From Methyloversatilis universalis FAM5 (GTDB lineage: Bacteria; Pseudomonadota; Gammaproteobacteria; Burkholderiales; Rhodocyclaceae), in assembly GCF_000214035.2 (NCBI RefSeq), contig NZ_AFHG01000041.1:45515-109514 (forward strand): 64,000 nucleotides of DNA, in the 5' to 3' direction. The notes under the pieces were generated by a model that made no database searches, had not been told where the DNA came from, and saw only the letters and a program-made list of their open reading frames with translations. Shown one piece after another: positions 45,338 to 53,497 of the stretch. Made by a program: the position numbers and the translations under genes. Every line of letters starts with the position of its first letter. Position 1 is the first letter of the stretch.

Positions 45338-46209
45338 GCGCGGTGAACCACGAAACGCTGGAAGCGCTGTTCCGCCGCGCCTGCCGGCTCGACATCGAAG
45401 CGCTGAAGCCGGGCAATGTCGGCCTGCACGGCGACGGTCACCGCATGCAGGTGGCCGACTTCATCGCCAGCGCCGACGCGGCAGCGGCGCCGCTGTGTCG
45501 CCCCGGCGCCACAGTCGGCGAACGGATCGAGGACGCGATGCGCGCGACCTGGGCCGCGGTCGGCTGCAACACCAATCTGGGCATCGTGCTCGGCTGCGCA
45601 CCGATTGCGCATACCGCACTGCAACGAAAGCCGGACGAAACGCTGCGCCATTCGCTGCAGCGCACACTGACCGCGCTCGATGTCACCGACGCGTCACACG
45701 CCTATGCGGCAATCCGTCTGGCGCATCCGGCCGGCATCGGGGAACGATCCGAACACGATGTGGCCGAAGCGCCGTCGATCACGCTTAAGCAGGCGATGGA
45801 CATCGCGGCGCACCGCGACAGCATCGCCGCACTGTACGCAAACGGACATGCACTGGTGTTCGATCATCTGCTGCCCAGATTTATTGCAGCGCGTCGTTCA
45901 TGGTGCAGCGAAGCATGGGCGGCGACCACTGTGTTCATGTTCTGTCTCGCATTGATTCCCGACACCCATATCGCGCGCAAACATGGTGCGGAAACGGCGC
46001 GTTCGATCCGCGAAAAAGGCGTGCAGATGTACGATCGGCTTGAACAATGCGGCGATCCGGTTATGATGCAAGACGCGCTGCTGGCATGGGATGAAGAGCT
46101 TAAAAACCACGGAATCAATCCCGGTACGAGCGCCGACCTCACCGTGGTGACGGCCTTTCTGGCCGGTGTGATCGAAGAAACCTGCGCCCAGCGCGAGAAG
46201 AAGTTTTGA
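45331..46209 (+). CDS. CitG-like triphosphoribosyl-dephospho-CoA synthase family (orf7 type)
   Basis: A 292-residue protein related to CitG/MdcB, found as orf7 in H4MPT clusters and needed for C1 cofactor synthesis in other methylotrophs. ALKPGNVGLHGDGHRMQVAD (KPGNV motif), NTNLGIVLGCAPIAHTAL and EAPSITLKQAMDIAAHRDSI match the family. It probably transfers a (tri)phosphoribosyl-type group in cofactor synthesis rather than making citrate-lyase prosthetic group, since no cit genes are present. GTG 45331 overlaps the preceding stop by 7 bases. The tail (from about residue 190) has lower GC than its neighbours. Confidence 0.85.
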   Translation: MLSAVNHETLEALFRRACRLDIEALKPGNVGLHGDGHRMQVADFIASADAAAAPLCRPGATVGERIEDAMRATWAAVGCNTNLGIVLGCAPIAHTALQRKPDETLRHSLQRTLTALDVTDASHAYAAIRLAHPAGIGERSEHDVAEAPSITLKQAMDIAAHRDSIAALYANGHALVFDHLLPRFIAARRSWCSEAWAATTVFMFCLALIPDTHIARKHGAETARSIREKGVQMYDRLEQCGDPVMMQDALLAWDEELKNHGINPGTSADLTVVTAFLAGVIEETCAQREKKF

Positions 46210-46247
46210 TCCTGTGTTTCGCACCCCGGAACATGGGTTATCCACCC

Positions 46248-46269
46248 GGGGGGGGAAACCCCCTATAAC
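46248..46269 (+). promoter_or_regulatory. G8 tract and -10 element upstream of fae
   Basis: Eight G residues (46248-46255), AAA, five C residues (46259-46263) and then TATAAC (46264-46269), a good -10 hexamer 25 bases before the fae start. The G run would lie in the promoter spacer. GGGGG/CCCCC could also form a small hairpin. No convincing -35 was seen. Confidence 0.45.
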
Positions 46270-46294
46270 TGCCTTGTAAATGAGGAGATTCAAT

Positions 46295-46804
46295 ATGGCG
46301 AAGATTAACGGTCTGCGTGTCGGCGAGTCCCTGGTTGGTGACGGCAACGAAGTTGCTCACATCGACCTGCTGATTGGCCCGCGCGGCAGCGCTGCCGAGA
46401 CCGCGTTCGCGAACGCCCTGGTCAACAACAAGGATGGTTTCACCTCCCTGCTGGCCGTCGTTGCCCCGAACCTGGTCGTCAAGCCGGCTACCGTCATGTT
46501 CAACAAGGTGACCATCAAGGGCGCCAAGCAGGCTGTCCAGATGTTTGGCCCGGCACAGCGTGGCGTTGCCATGGCCGTGGCTGACAGCGTTGCTGACGGC
46601 ACCATCCCGGCTGACGAAGCCGACGACCTGTTCATCTCGGTTGGCGTGTTCATCCACTGGCTGGCCGAAGACGACGCCAAGATCCAGGACTACAACTACC
46701 GCGCGACCAAGGAATCGATCGCACGCGCAGTTGCCGGCACCCCGACCGCAGCCGAAGTGGTTGCCAAGAAGGGCTCGGCCACGCACCCGTTCGCTGCCAA
46801 CTAA
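46295..46804 (+). CDS. fae: Formaldehyde-activating enzyme
   Basis: A 169-residue cytoplasmic enzyme that condenses formaldehyde with H4[35 protein letters not shown] contains the conserved His of the active site; [20 protein letters not shown] and [20 protein letters not shown] are diagnostic. GAGGAG precedes ATG 46295, giving a strong translation signal, as expected for one of the most abundant methylotroph proteins. Codon choice includes more T-ending codons (GTT, GCT) than its neighbours. Confidence 0.97.
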   Translation: MAKINGLRVGESLVGDGNEVAHIDLLIGPRGSAAETAFANALVNNKDGFTSLLAVVAPNLVVKPATVMFNKVTIKGAKQAVQMFGPAQRGVAMAVADSVADGTIPADEADDLFISVGVFIHWLAEDDAKIQDYNYRATKESIARAVAGTPTAAEVVAKKGSATHPFAAN

Positions 46805-46838
46805 GTCTTACGACTCGGTTACAGCACACGTGCTGAAG

Positions 46839-46875
46839 ACGCCTCCGGCCGCAAGGCCGGAGGCGTTTTTCTTTT
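46839..46875 (+). terminator. Terminator after fae
   Basis: ACGCCTCCGGCC (46839-46850) / GGCCGGAGGCGT (46855-46866) with a GCAA tetraloop, followed by TTTTTCTTTT. Very strong. Confidence 0.95.
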
Positions 46876-46952
46876 GTTCAGTCCTGACGCGACCGTAAGG
46901 CGCGGTCTCCGGCATCACGCTCTCACGCGTCCTTCCGTTTCACCCGGTTTCC

Positions 46953-48446
46953 ATGCGCAGCACACTCCAAGCCCCCACACGCGCCACCCGCAGGGAATGG
47001 ACGGGTCTCGCGGTCATCGCGCTGCCCTGTCTGGTCTACGCGATGGACCTCACGGTGCTCAACCTGGCCCTGCCGGCGATCAGCGCCGACCTCAGGCCCG
47101 ACCCGGCGCAGCTGCTGTGGATCATCGACATCTACGGCTTCATGGTGGCCGGCCTGCTCATCACCATGGGCACGCTGGGCGACCGCATCGGCCGGCGCCG
47201 GCTGCTGCTGATCGGTGCCGCGGCCTTCGCGCTCACCTCGCTGCTGGCCGCCTTCGCACATACGGCCGAAACGCTGATCGCCGCCCGCGCGCTGCTGGGC
47301 ATCGCCGGTGCCACGCTGGCGCCGTCCACGCTTTCGCTCATCCGCAACATGTTCCATGACGAGCACGAACGGCAGTTCGCGATCGGTATCTGGATCACCG
47401 CGTTTTCGGTCGGCAGTGCCATCGGTCCGCTGGCCGGCGGTCTGGTGCTGCAGCACTGGAGCTGGGGCGCCACCTTCCTGCCCGCGGTGCCGGTCATGCT
47501 CCTGCTGCTGGCACTCGGCCCCACGCTGCTGCCGGAGTACCGCGACCCGCAGCCCGGACCCATCGATCCGGCCAGCGTGGTGCTGTCCATCGCCGCGGTG
47601 CTGAGCTGCATCTACGGGCTGAAGCAGGCCGCGGCACACGGGTTCGGCCTGACCGAAGCCGCCGCGCTGGCGGCCGGCATCGTGTTCGGTCTGCTGTTCG
47701 TGCGCCGCCAGCGCCAGCTGACCGATCCGCTGCTCGACCTCGCGCTGTTCGCGCGACCGGCCTTCAGCGCCACCATCGCCGCCTACGCGCTGTCCTGCCT
47801 TGCCATCTTCGGCGTCTACATCTTCATCACCCAGTATCTGCAGTGGGTGCTCAGCCTGTCGCCGCTGCAGGCGGGTCTGGCCATCCTGCCGTGGTCGCTC
47901 GGCTTCGTGTTCGGGTCGCTGCTCACGCCGCGCCTCGCGCGCCGTGTGGCGGCCTCGCGCATCCTGATCGGCGGCATGGCGGTGACCACCGCCGGCTTCG
48001 CGCTGCTGTGCGCCACCGGCGGGCCGCACACGCTGCTGGTGCTGATCGCCGCCACCGTGGTCATGAGTCTGGGCATGGCACCGGTATTCACCGTGGGCAA
48101 TGACATCATCGTCAGTTCGGCGCCGGCCGAACGCGCGGGCGCGGCCGCGGCGCTCTCGGAAACCAGTGCCGAATTCAGCGGCGCGCTGGGCATCGCGCTG
48201 TTCGGCAGCCTGGGCACGCTGATCTACCGGCACGGGCTGGAGGCTCGACTGCCGGGCAGTGTCAGCCCCGGCACCCTGGGCGACACGCTGGAACAGGCTG
48301 CGGCCGCCGGCGCTGCCGGCGAAGCGCTGGCGACCGCGGCGCGGGCCGCTTTCACCGACGCGCTGCAGTTCACCGCGCTGTGCGGTGCGCTGCTGGTCGG
48401 TGCGGCCTGCGTGCTGGTGATCCGGCTGCTGCGCACGCGGGACTGA
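46953..48446 (+). CDS. MFS multidrug exporter, 14-helix DHA2 (QacA/SmvA-like)
   Basis: A 497-residue inner-membrane drug:proton antiporter. VYAMDLTVLNLALPAISADL (motif D1), MGTLGDRIGRRRLLLIG (motif A, about residues 70-86) and GIAGATLAPSTLSLIRNMFH are typical, and about 14 hydrophobic segments can be counted. SmvA/QacA relatives export quaternary ammonium compounds and dyes, but substrates here are unknown. It stands alone after the fae terminator. Confidence 0.88.
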   Translation: MRSTLQAPTRATRREWTGLAVIALPCLVYAMDLTVLNLALPAISADLRPDPAQLLWIIDIYGFMVAGLLITMGTLGDRIGRRRLLLIGAAAFALTSLLAAFAHTAETLIAARALLGIAGATLAPSTLSLIRNMFHDEHERQFAIGIWITAFSVGSAIGPLAGGLVLQHWSWGATFLPAVPVMLLLLALGPTLLPEYRDPQPGPIDPASVVLSIAAVLSCIYGLKQAAAHGFGLTEAAALAAGIVFGLLFVRRQRQLTDPLLDLALFARPAFSATIAAYALSCLAIFGVYIFITQYLQWVLSLSPLQAGLAILPWSLGFVFGSLLTPRLARRVAASRILIGGMAVTTAGFALLCATGGPHTLLVLIAATVVMSLGMAPVFTVGNDIIVSSAPAERAGAAAALSETSAEFSGALGIALFGSLGTLIYRHGLEARLPGSVSPGTLGDTLEQAAAAGAAGEALATAARAAFTDALQFTALCGALLVGAACVLVIRLLRTRD

Positions 48447-48456
48447 GACGCGCGCC

Positions 48457-49170
48457 TCAGCCTTGCGTCTCCAGCCGCTCCGCCAGTTCGATCACGCTCG
48501 TGACCGACAGATCGACCGCTGCCGCTGCCTGCGCCTCGCCGAGTCCCGGGCCATGCTCGTCCGGGCGCGCGACAAAGGCGGTACGCAGGCCGGCGGCGGC
48601 GGCGGCCTCCAGATCGGATGAATGGGCAGCCACCATCATCACTTCATGGGGCGCCAGATCGAAGGCATCGGCGGCCGACAGATAGACCACTGGCTTGGGC
48701 TTGTAGTCACGTGCCAGTTCGGCCCCGGTGATCGCGTCCCAGGGCAGGCTGTTGCGCCGCGCCAGATTCACCATCAGCGCGATATGCCCGTTCGAGCACG
48801 GCGCCAGCCGGTAGCGCGCACGCAGCCGCTGCAGGCCGGGCGCCACGTCCGGCCAGGCATCGAGGCGGTGCCAGGCCAGGTTGAGGTCGACCCGGACCGC
48901 CTCGGCGGTGTCCTGCAGTCCGTGCTGCGCCAGCACGATATCGAGATTGCGGCGGTGCAGGCGGTCGAGCTTGCAGAACGGAATGCGGCCGGCCCGCACT
49001 TCCTCCATCGCCGGCTGGTACTGCGCCCGCCAGTCGTCGGCGAAGGCAAATGGATCGACCCGGTCGCCGAACACCGCCGCGACCTCGCGCGCGATCGAGC
49101 CGCGCCAGTCCACCAGGGTGCCGAACACGTCGAACACCAGCGCCCGCACCTGCTTCACTGCCTCCTCCAT
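48457..49170 (-). CDS. Haloacid dehalogenase type II-like protein
   Basis: A 237-residue HAD-superfamily enzyme. Nucleophile D14 in FDVFGTLVDWRGS, motif II in LAPCSNGHIALMVNLAR, Lys in DYKPKPVVYL, and the acidic motif MMVAAHSSDLEAAAAAG, typical of L-2-haloacid dehalogenase relatives. Actual substrate unknown; many such proteins are not dehalogenases. ATG 49170 follows GGAGAG; an upstream in-frame ATG at 49206 exists. Convergent with the exporter gene, 10 bases apart. Confidence 0.85.
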   Translation of the reverse strand: MEEAVKQVRALVFDVFGTLVDWRGSIAREVAAVFGDRVDPFAFADDWRAQYQPAMEEVRAGRIPFCKLDRLHRRNLDIVLAQHGLQDTAEAVRVDLNLAWHRLDAWPDVAPGLQRLRARYRLAPCSNGHIALMVNLARRNSLPWDAITGAELARDYKPKPVVYLSAADAFDLAPHEVMMVAAHSSDLEAAAAAGLRTAFVARPDEHGPGLGEAQAAAAVDLSVTSVIELAERLETQG

Positions 49171-49248
49171 GCCGCTCTCCTCCGCTCCGCTGACCCGTGA
49201 CTGCACGGCATGCGATTATCCGCGCTCCGCACTTCAGGCGCATGCACC

Positions 49249-49794
49249 ATGCCACCGCAGCCGCTGCACATCCGCCCCGCCATTGCCGACGACGCGGCGG
49301 ACATCACCCGTCTGGTAAACACCGCCTACCGGCCGCAGGCAGGGGAGGAAGGCTGGACCCACGAATCGGCCCTGATCCGCGGTGCGCGCACCGACCCGGC
49401 CGCGGTTGCGGCACTGATCGCCTCATCCGGCGACCATGCGGTCCTGCTGACCGGCCTGCTCGACGACGCCCTGGTCGCCTGCGTGCGCATCGAAGCGGAT
49501 GCCGACGGCGCCCATATCGGCATGCTTGCGGTGACGCCGGCCCGGCAGACCGGCGGGCTCGGCAGGCAGATGCTGCAGGCGGCCGAAGACTGGGCGCGCA
49601 CGCGCTTCGGTGCCACCGTGGCGCTGCTCACCGTGATCGGCGAACGCACCGAACTGAAGGCCTTCTACCTCCGGCGCGGCTACCGCGACTGCGGCCGGCG
49701 TCTGCCCTATCCGGCCGACGGACGCAGCGGCCAGCCGCTGCGCGGTACGCTCGATCTGCACCTGCTGGAAAAGGATCTGGCCGAGCGCGCGTGA
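49249..49794 (+). CDS. GNAT family N-acetyltransferase
   Basis: A 181-residue acetyl-CoA-dependent acyltransferase. LHIRPAIADDAADITRLVNT at the start, acetyl-CoA motif MLAVTPARQTGGLGRQMLQA (about residues 100-118), and VIGERTELKAFYLRRGYRDC near the end give the GNAT order. Substrate unknown. ATG 49249 is chosen over ATG 49210 as the domain begins immediately after it. Divergent from the HAD gene. Confidence 0.85.
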   Translation: MPPQPLHIRPAIADDAADITRLVNTAYRPQAGEEGWTHESALIRGARTDPAAVAALIASSGDHAVLLTGLLDDALVACVRIEADADGAHIGMLAVTPARQTGGLGRQMLQAAEDWARTRFGATVALLTVIGERTELKAFYLRRGYRDCGRRLPYPADGRSGQPLRGTLDLHLLEKDLAERA

Positions 49795-49884
49795 GCTTGC
49801 CGGCGACGCCGGCACACCGTCACAATCGCCCGCGCACCGCACCCCTCTGCCACCACACACGACCTCTCAGGACGAACAACTGCG

Positions 49885-50673
49885 ATGACCCTGCAGCGCC
49901 TGCTCGTTTCACTGCTTCTGTGCGTGACCACGCTCGCCGCCTTGGCCCAGCCGACACAGACCGTGGTCGACATTCCGAGCCGGCCCGGCGTGACCGAACG
50001 ACTGCTGGTCGTTTCACCGCCGGCGGCACGCGGGTCGGTGCTGCTGCTGGCCGGAGGTCACGGCGGTCTGCAGATCCAGTCCGGCGGCGGCATGAAGTGG
50101 GGCGACGGGAATTTCGTGGTGCGCACCCGCCGCCCGTTCGCCGACCGCGGCCTGCGGGTGGCGGTGCTCGACGCGCCCTCGGACCGGCAGACCGCGCCCT
50201 TTCTCGCCGGCTTCCGGCAGACACCGGAACACGTGGCCGACATCCGCGCCGCGATTGCCTGGCTGCGCAGCCAGGGGCCGGGACCGGTGTGGCTGGTGGC
50301 CACCAGCCGCGGCACGCAGTCGGCCGCCCATGCCGCCATCGAACTGGCCGACGCCGGCGGCCCGGACGGTCTGGTGCTGACCTCCACCATCCTGTCAGAC
50401 AGCCGGGGCCGGCCGGTGCCGGCCATGGCCCTCGAACGCCTCCGCATCCCGGTGCTGGTGGTGCATCACGACCAGGACGGCTGCAGCCACTGCGCGCCGG
50501 CCGACCTGCCTGCGCTGACCGGGCGGCTGAGCGGCGCATCGCGCAGCGAAACCATGATGGTCAGCGGCGGTGAAAGCCGCGGCGACCCCTGCGAGGCCTT
50601 CGCCTTCCACGGTTTCAACGGCATCGAAGCCGAAGTGGTGGGCCGCATCGTCGACTGGATGCAGCTGCCCTGA
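49885..50673 (+). CDS. Exported alpha/beta-hydrolase-fold protein
   Basis: A 262-residue protein with a signal peptide (about 1-21, ends LAALA). VLLLAGGHGGL is the oxyanion-side strand, VWLVATSRGTQSAAHAAIEL carries the nucleophile-type Ser (S-R-G), and VLVVHHDQDGCSHC and CEAFAFHGFNGIEAEV carry a likely Asp and His. So the triad looks complete. Two Cys pairs may form disulfides in the periplasm. Substrate unknown. Confidence 0.75.
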   Translation: MTLQRLLVSLLLCVTTLAALAQPTQTVVDIPSRPGVTERLLVVSPPAARGSVLLLAGGHGGLQIQSGGGMKWGDGNFVVRTRRPFADRGLRVAVLDAPSDRQTAPFLAGFRQTPEHVADIRAAIAWLRSQGPGPVWLVATSRGTQSAAHAAIELADAGGPDGLVLTSTILSDSRGRPVPAMALERLRIPVLVVHHDQDGCSHCAPADLPALTGRLSGASRSETMMVSGGESRGDPCEAFAFHGFNGIEAEVVGRIVDWMQLP

Positions 50674-50732
50674 GCCGGCCACGTCCTGCCCCGCCCCGCA
50701 CTCTCCTTTCCATCCCTTCACGGAGCCCGCAC

Positions 50733-51197
50733 TTGAACACCCGGAAATCCACCGTCCTCTCCGCCTTCGCCCCGCTCGCGCTGGTCGCGCTGCTGCATGC
50801 CGGCACTGCCGGCGCCGCCGCACCGGCCGCCTTCACCGGTCCGGATTTCAGCGGCACTTATGACTGCACCGGGCAGGATCACCACGAAGGCCCGTATACC
50901 GGCACCGTCACGCTGGAGCGGGTGGCCGCCCAGAGCACCGGGGCCTACGGCGCCTACACCTTTACGCTGGACGTGCCCGGCTATGGCGTCTATCGCGGTC
51001 ACGCCGCCTCGCACGGCCGGCAGATGGCCATCCACTTCGCGCTGCCGGACCAGAGCACCCGCGACTACGGCACCGGCATCGCCCGCTTCGAACGCAGCCG
51101 CTCCGGTGACTGGCGCTTCCGCAAGTTCTACTACGAACCGGAATTCAAGGACGGCAACCACGGCTTCGAGGACTGTGTCCGCCGCAAGCGGGACTGA
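50733..51197 (+). CDS. Exported small protein, unknown
   Basis: A 154-residue protein with a signal peptide (about 1-29, ends GAAAP). The body FSGTYDCTGQDHHEGPYTGT, VTLERVAAQSTGAYGAYTFT and RGHAASHGRQMAIHFALPDQ, ending in FEDCVRRKRD, looks like a small beta-barrel with two Cys that could pair. No family recognised. TTG 50733 is used, with CGGAG upstream; no ATG fits. A terminator follows at 51274. Confidence 0.6.
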   Translation: MNTRKSTVLSAFAPLALVALLHAGTAGAAAPAAFTGPDFSGTYDCTGQDHHEGPYTGTVTLERVAAQSTGAYGAYTFTLDVPGYGVYRGHAASHGRQMAIHFALPDQSTRDYGTGIARFERSRSGDWRFRKFYYEPEFKDGNHGFEDCVRRKRD

Positions 51198-51273
51198 GAT
51201 CGTCCTGTAACACTGGGCGGTCACACTGCGCTGCGATCCTTGATTGCTGTCATGAAGTGAGTTGATACACGGT

Positions 51274-51306
51274 TGGCCGACCTCCCCCCGGGTCGGCCAT
51301 TTTTTT
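51274..51306 (+). terminator. Terminator after the small exported protein
   Basis: TGGCCGACC (51274-51282) / GGTCGGCCA (51291-51299), 8-base loop, then seven T residues. Confidence 0.92.
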
Positions 51307-51321
51307 GCCGCGCACATCGTC

Positions 51322-51353
51322 CTGTCACGAGGCGGTCACAGTTCATTCATAAA
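51322..51353 (+). promoter_or_regulatory. Possible Pho box before the partner-switching genes
   Basis: CTGTCAC (51322-51328), 4 bases, CGGTCAC (51333-51339) matches the 7-4-7 layout of a PhoB box (CTGTCAT-N4-CTGTCAC). CATAAA at 51348-51353 could be the -10. A related but mis-spaced copy, CTGTAAC...CGGTCAC, lies at 51204-51223 before the terminator. Confidence 0.45.
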
Positions 51354-51393
51354 GTCCGCAGCGGCGAATCGCCAGACCCCGGACTCCCAGATC

Positions 51394-51738
51394 ATGAGCA
51401 TCGAATTCACCGACGTGAGCCCCGCGCTGCGTCGCATCGTCATCACCGGCCGGCTCGACGTGCCGGGCACCGACGCCATCTCGACCCGCTTTGCCGCACT
51501 GGCCGCCAGTTCCGAGCACCGCATCGTGGTCGATCTGACCGGCGTGGCGTTTCTCGCCTCGATGGGCATCCGTGCGCTGGTGATCAACGCCAAGGCACAG
51601 CAGCAGCGCGGTGGCCGGCTGGTGCTGTTCGTGGGCCAGAACGACGCGGTCGGCAAGGTGCTCGACGCCACCGGCATCCCGCAGATGATTCCGGTCTTCA
51701 GTGATCTGGCCGACGCCGAGCGTGCGGCACTCGCCTGA
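51394..51738 (+). CDS. STAS-domain anti-sigma-factor antagonist (RsbV-like)
   Basis: A 114-residue single STAS domain. RIVITGRLDVPGTDAISTRF and HRIVVDLTGVAFLASMGIRA contain the Ser (in LASMGIRAL) that is phosphorylated by a partner kinase. It would bind the adjacent HATPase protein in its unphosphorylated form. ATG 51394. It overlaps the next gene by 17 bases, showing tight coupling. Confidence 0.88.
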   Translation: MSIEFTDVSPALRRIVITGRLDVPGTDAISTRFAALAASSEHRIVVDLTGVAFLASMGIRALVINAKAQQQRGGRLVLFVGQNDAVGKVLDATGIPQMIPVFSDLADAERAALA

Positions 51739-52162
51739 CGACGACACACGGGTACTGCACGGCTTCGGCGCCGCGATGGCCGACGCCACGCGCTGGCTGC
51801 ATGCCCGCAGCGCGGCGCAGGCGGTGCCGGCCGACGCGGTGGCGCGGCTGGACCAGTGCCTGGACGAAGCGCTGGCCAACATCGCCGCCCACGGCGGCGA
51901 CGCCGCGCTGCCGGTCACGCTGCATTTCGATGTCAGTGCACTCGGCGGCCGCTGCGAAGCGGTGCTCGTCATCCGCGACCACGGCGCCGCCTTCGATCCG
52001 CTGACCATCGAGCCGCGCCCGCAGGCGGGATCGCTCGAAACGCTGCAACCGGGCGGGCTGGGCATCACGCTGATGCGTCATTTCGCCGACCGCCTGCATT
52101 ACCGCCGCGAGGACGCCTGCAATCACCTCACGGTGGTGGTGGCCTGGTCCGAAACCGTCTGA
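51722..52162 (+). CDS. RsbW-like serine kinase / anti-sigma factor (HATPase)
   Basis: A 146-residue GHKL ATPase. LDQCLDEALANIAAHGGDAA contains the N-box Glu and Asn, VLVIRDHGAAFDP the G1 Asp, and LQPGGLGITLMRHFADRLHY the G2 region. It likely phosphorylates the STAS protein and holds a downstream target, sigma factor or otherwise. GTG 51722 is chosen; GTG 51701 is an in-frame alternative. No sigma-factor gene is next to it. Confidence 0.82.
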   Translation: MRHSPDDDTRVLHGFGAAMADATRWLHARSAAQAVPADAVARLDQCLDEALANIAAHGGDAALPVTLHFDVSALGGRCEAVLVIRDHGAAFDPLTIEPRPQAGSLETLQPGGLGITLMRHFADRLHYRREDACNHLTVVVAWSETV

Positions 52163-52209
52163 TCCGCGGCGCGCATTCCCGCCCCCTGAATACGCCTCCA
52201 CAGCCCTTC

Positions 52210-53493
52210 ATGTCTTCCGACCCGATACGGCGCACGCCCTTCCAGCGCAGCGCCACCGACCGCCGTGCACGCAGCGACGCGGTACCCGGCTGCCGTCGCG
52301 GCAGTGATCGCCGCAGCCGCCCGATCACCTGGCTGGCGCTGTTCCGCGACGCTGACCCGGAGCGGGTCGAAAACGCTCTGGCCGGCTGCGAAGTGCTGGC
52401 GCTCCCCGCCGGCACGCCGCTGCTGCGGCCGGGCGAGGCGAATGACGCGGTCTATCTGCTGCTGTCCGGAAGACTGGGGGCGGTGCTCGACAGCCGTGCG
52501 CCCGCGACCTCGGCGGTTGAAGTGCTGCCGGGCGAAACCGTGGGCGAAATGTCCGCCGGGGACGGCCAGCCGGTGTCGGCGCTGGTGCTTGCGCTGAGCG
52601 ACGCGCGGGTGCTGCGGCTGCCGCGCGAACTGTTCTGGCAGCAGCTCAGCACGCTGCCGGGCATCGCCCGCAACCTGCTGTCGGTGGTGTCGGTGCGCAT
52701 GCGGCGCAGCAACGAAGTCATGCTCAGAGCACAGCGACGCCAGCTGGAACTGGAATACCTGCAACAGGAACTGGACGTGGCGCGCCAGCTCCAGGCCAGC
52801 ATGCTGCCGCACCGCGAACCGCTGTTTCCGGAGCGCAGCGACATCGACGTGGCCGCCCGCATCGCGTCCGCCTCGGCGGTGGGCGGCGACCTGTACGACG
52901 CCTTCCTGGTCGACCCGCACACGCTGTTCTTCTGCGTCGGCGACGTGTCCGGCCACGGCATTCCGGCCGCGCTGTTCATGGCGCGGGTGGTGGGCCTGGT
53001 CCGCATCACCGCGATGGGTGTCCGCGCACCGGAGCTGCTGCTGCGCCAGGTCAACGACCAGCTGTGCGAAGGCAACGAGGTGAACATGTTCGTCACGCTG
53101 CTGTGCGGCTTTCTCGACACGGTCAGCGGCCGGCTCCGCTACGCCGCCGGCGGTCATCCGCCGCCGGTGCTGCTGAACGACGAGGGCGCGCGGCTGCTGC
53201 CGTTGCCGCGCGGCGCCCTGCTCGGCGTGTTCGAACAGGTCGCGTTCGAAGCCGCCGAAGTCACGCTGCACCCCGGCGATACGCTGCTCGGCTATACCGA
53301 CGGTCTGACCGAAGCGCCGGATACGGACGGAGAGGAATTCGGCGAGTCGCGCCTGCTGGCCCGCACCGCCCGCCACGACGGCGACGCTGCCACGCTGATC
53401 GCCGCGCTGCGCGATGCGGTCAGCGCCCACGCCGGCGGCCGTCCGCTGCCGGACGACCTCACGCTGCTCGCGCTGCGCCGCCCGCCGCGCTGA
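52210..53493 (+). CDS. SpoIIE-type phosphatase with N-terminal cyclic-nucleotide-binding domain
   Basis: A 427-residue protein. After a basic, probably disordered N terminus (1-45), a Crp/cNMP-binding fold (about 50-170: LPAGTPLLRPGEANDAVYLL, LSGRLGAVLD, GETVGEMSA) leads through a coiled-coil (QRRQLELEYLQQELDVARQL) to a PP2C/SpoIIE phosphatase (about 215-425: SASAVGGDLYDAF, FFCVGDVSGHGIPAALFMAR, YAAGGHPPPVLL, GYTDGLTEA, PDDLTLLAL), with metal Asp residues intact. It should dephosphorylate the STAS protein upstream in response to a bound ligand. Confidence 0.87.
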   Translation: MSSDPIRRTPFQRSATDRRARSDAVPGCRRGSDRRSRPITWLALFRDADPERVENALAGCEVLALPAGTPLLRPGEANDAVYLLLSGRLGAVLDSRAPATSAVEVLPGETVGEMSAGDGQPVSALVLALSDARVLRLPRELFWQQLSTLPGIARNLLSVVSVRMRRSNEVMLRAQRRQLELEYLQQELDVARQLQASMLPHREPLFPERSDIDVAARIASASAVGGDLYDAFLVDPHTLFFCVGDVSGHGIPAALFMARVVGLVRITAMGVRAPELLLRQVNDQLCEGNEVNMFVTLLCGFLDTVSGRLRYAAGGHPPPVLLNDEGARLLPLPRGALLGVFEQVAFEAAEVTLHPGDTLLGYTDGLTEAPDTDGEEFGESRLLARTARHDGDAATLIAALRDAVSAHAGGRPLPDDLTLLALRRPPR

Positions 53494-53497
53494 CGCG

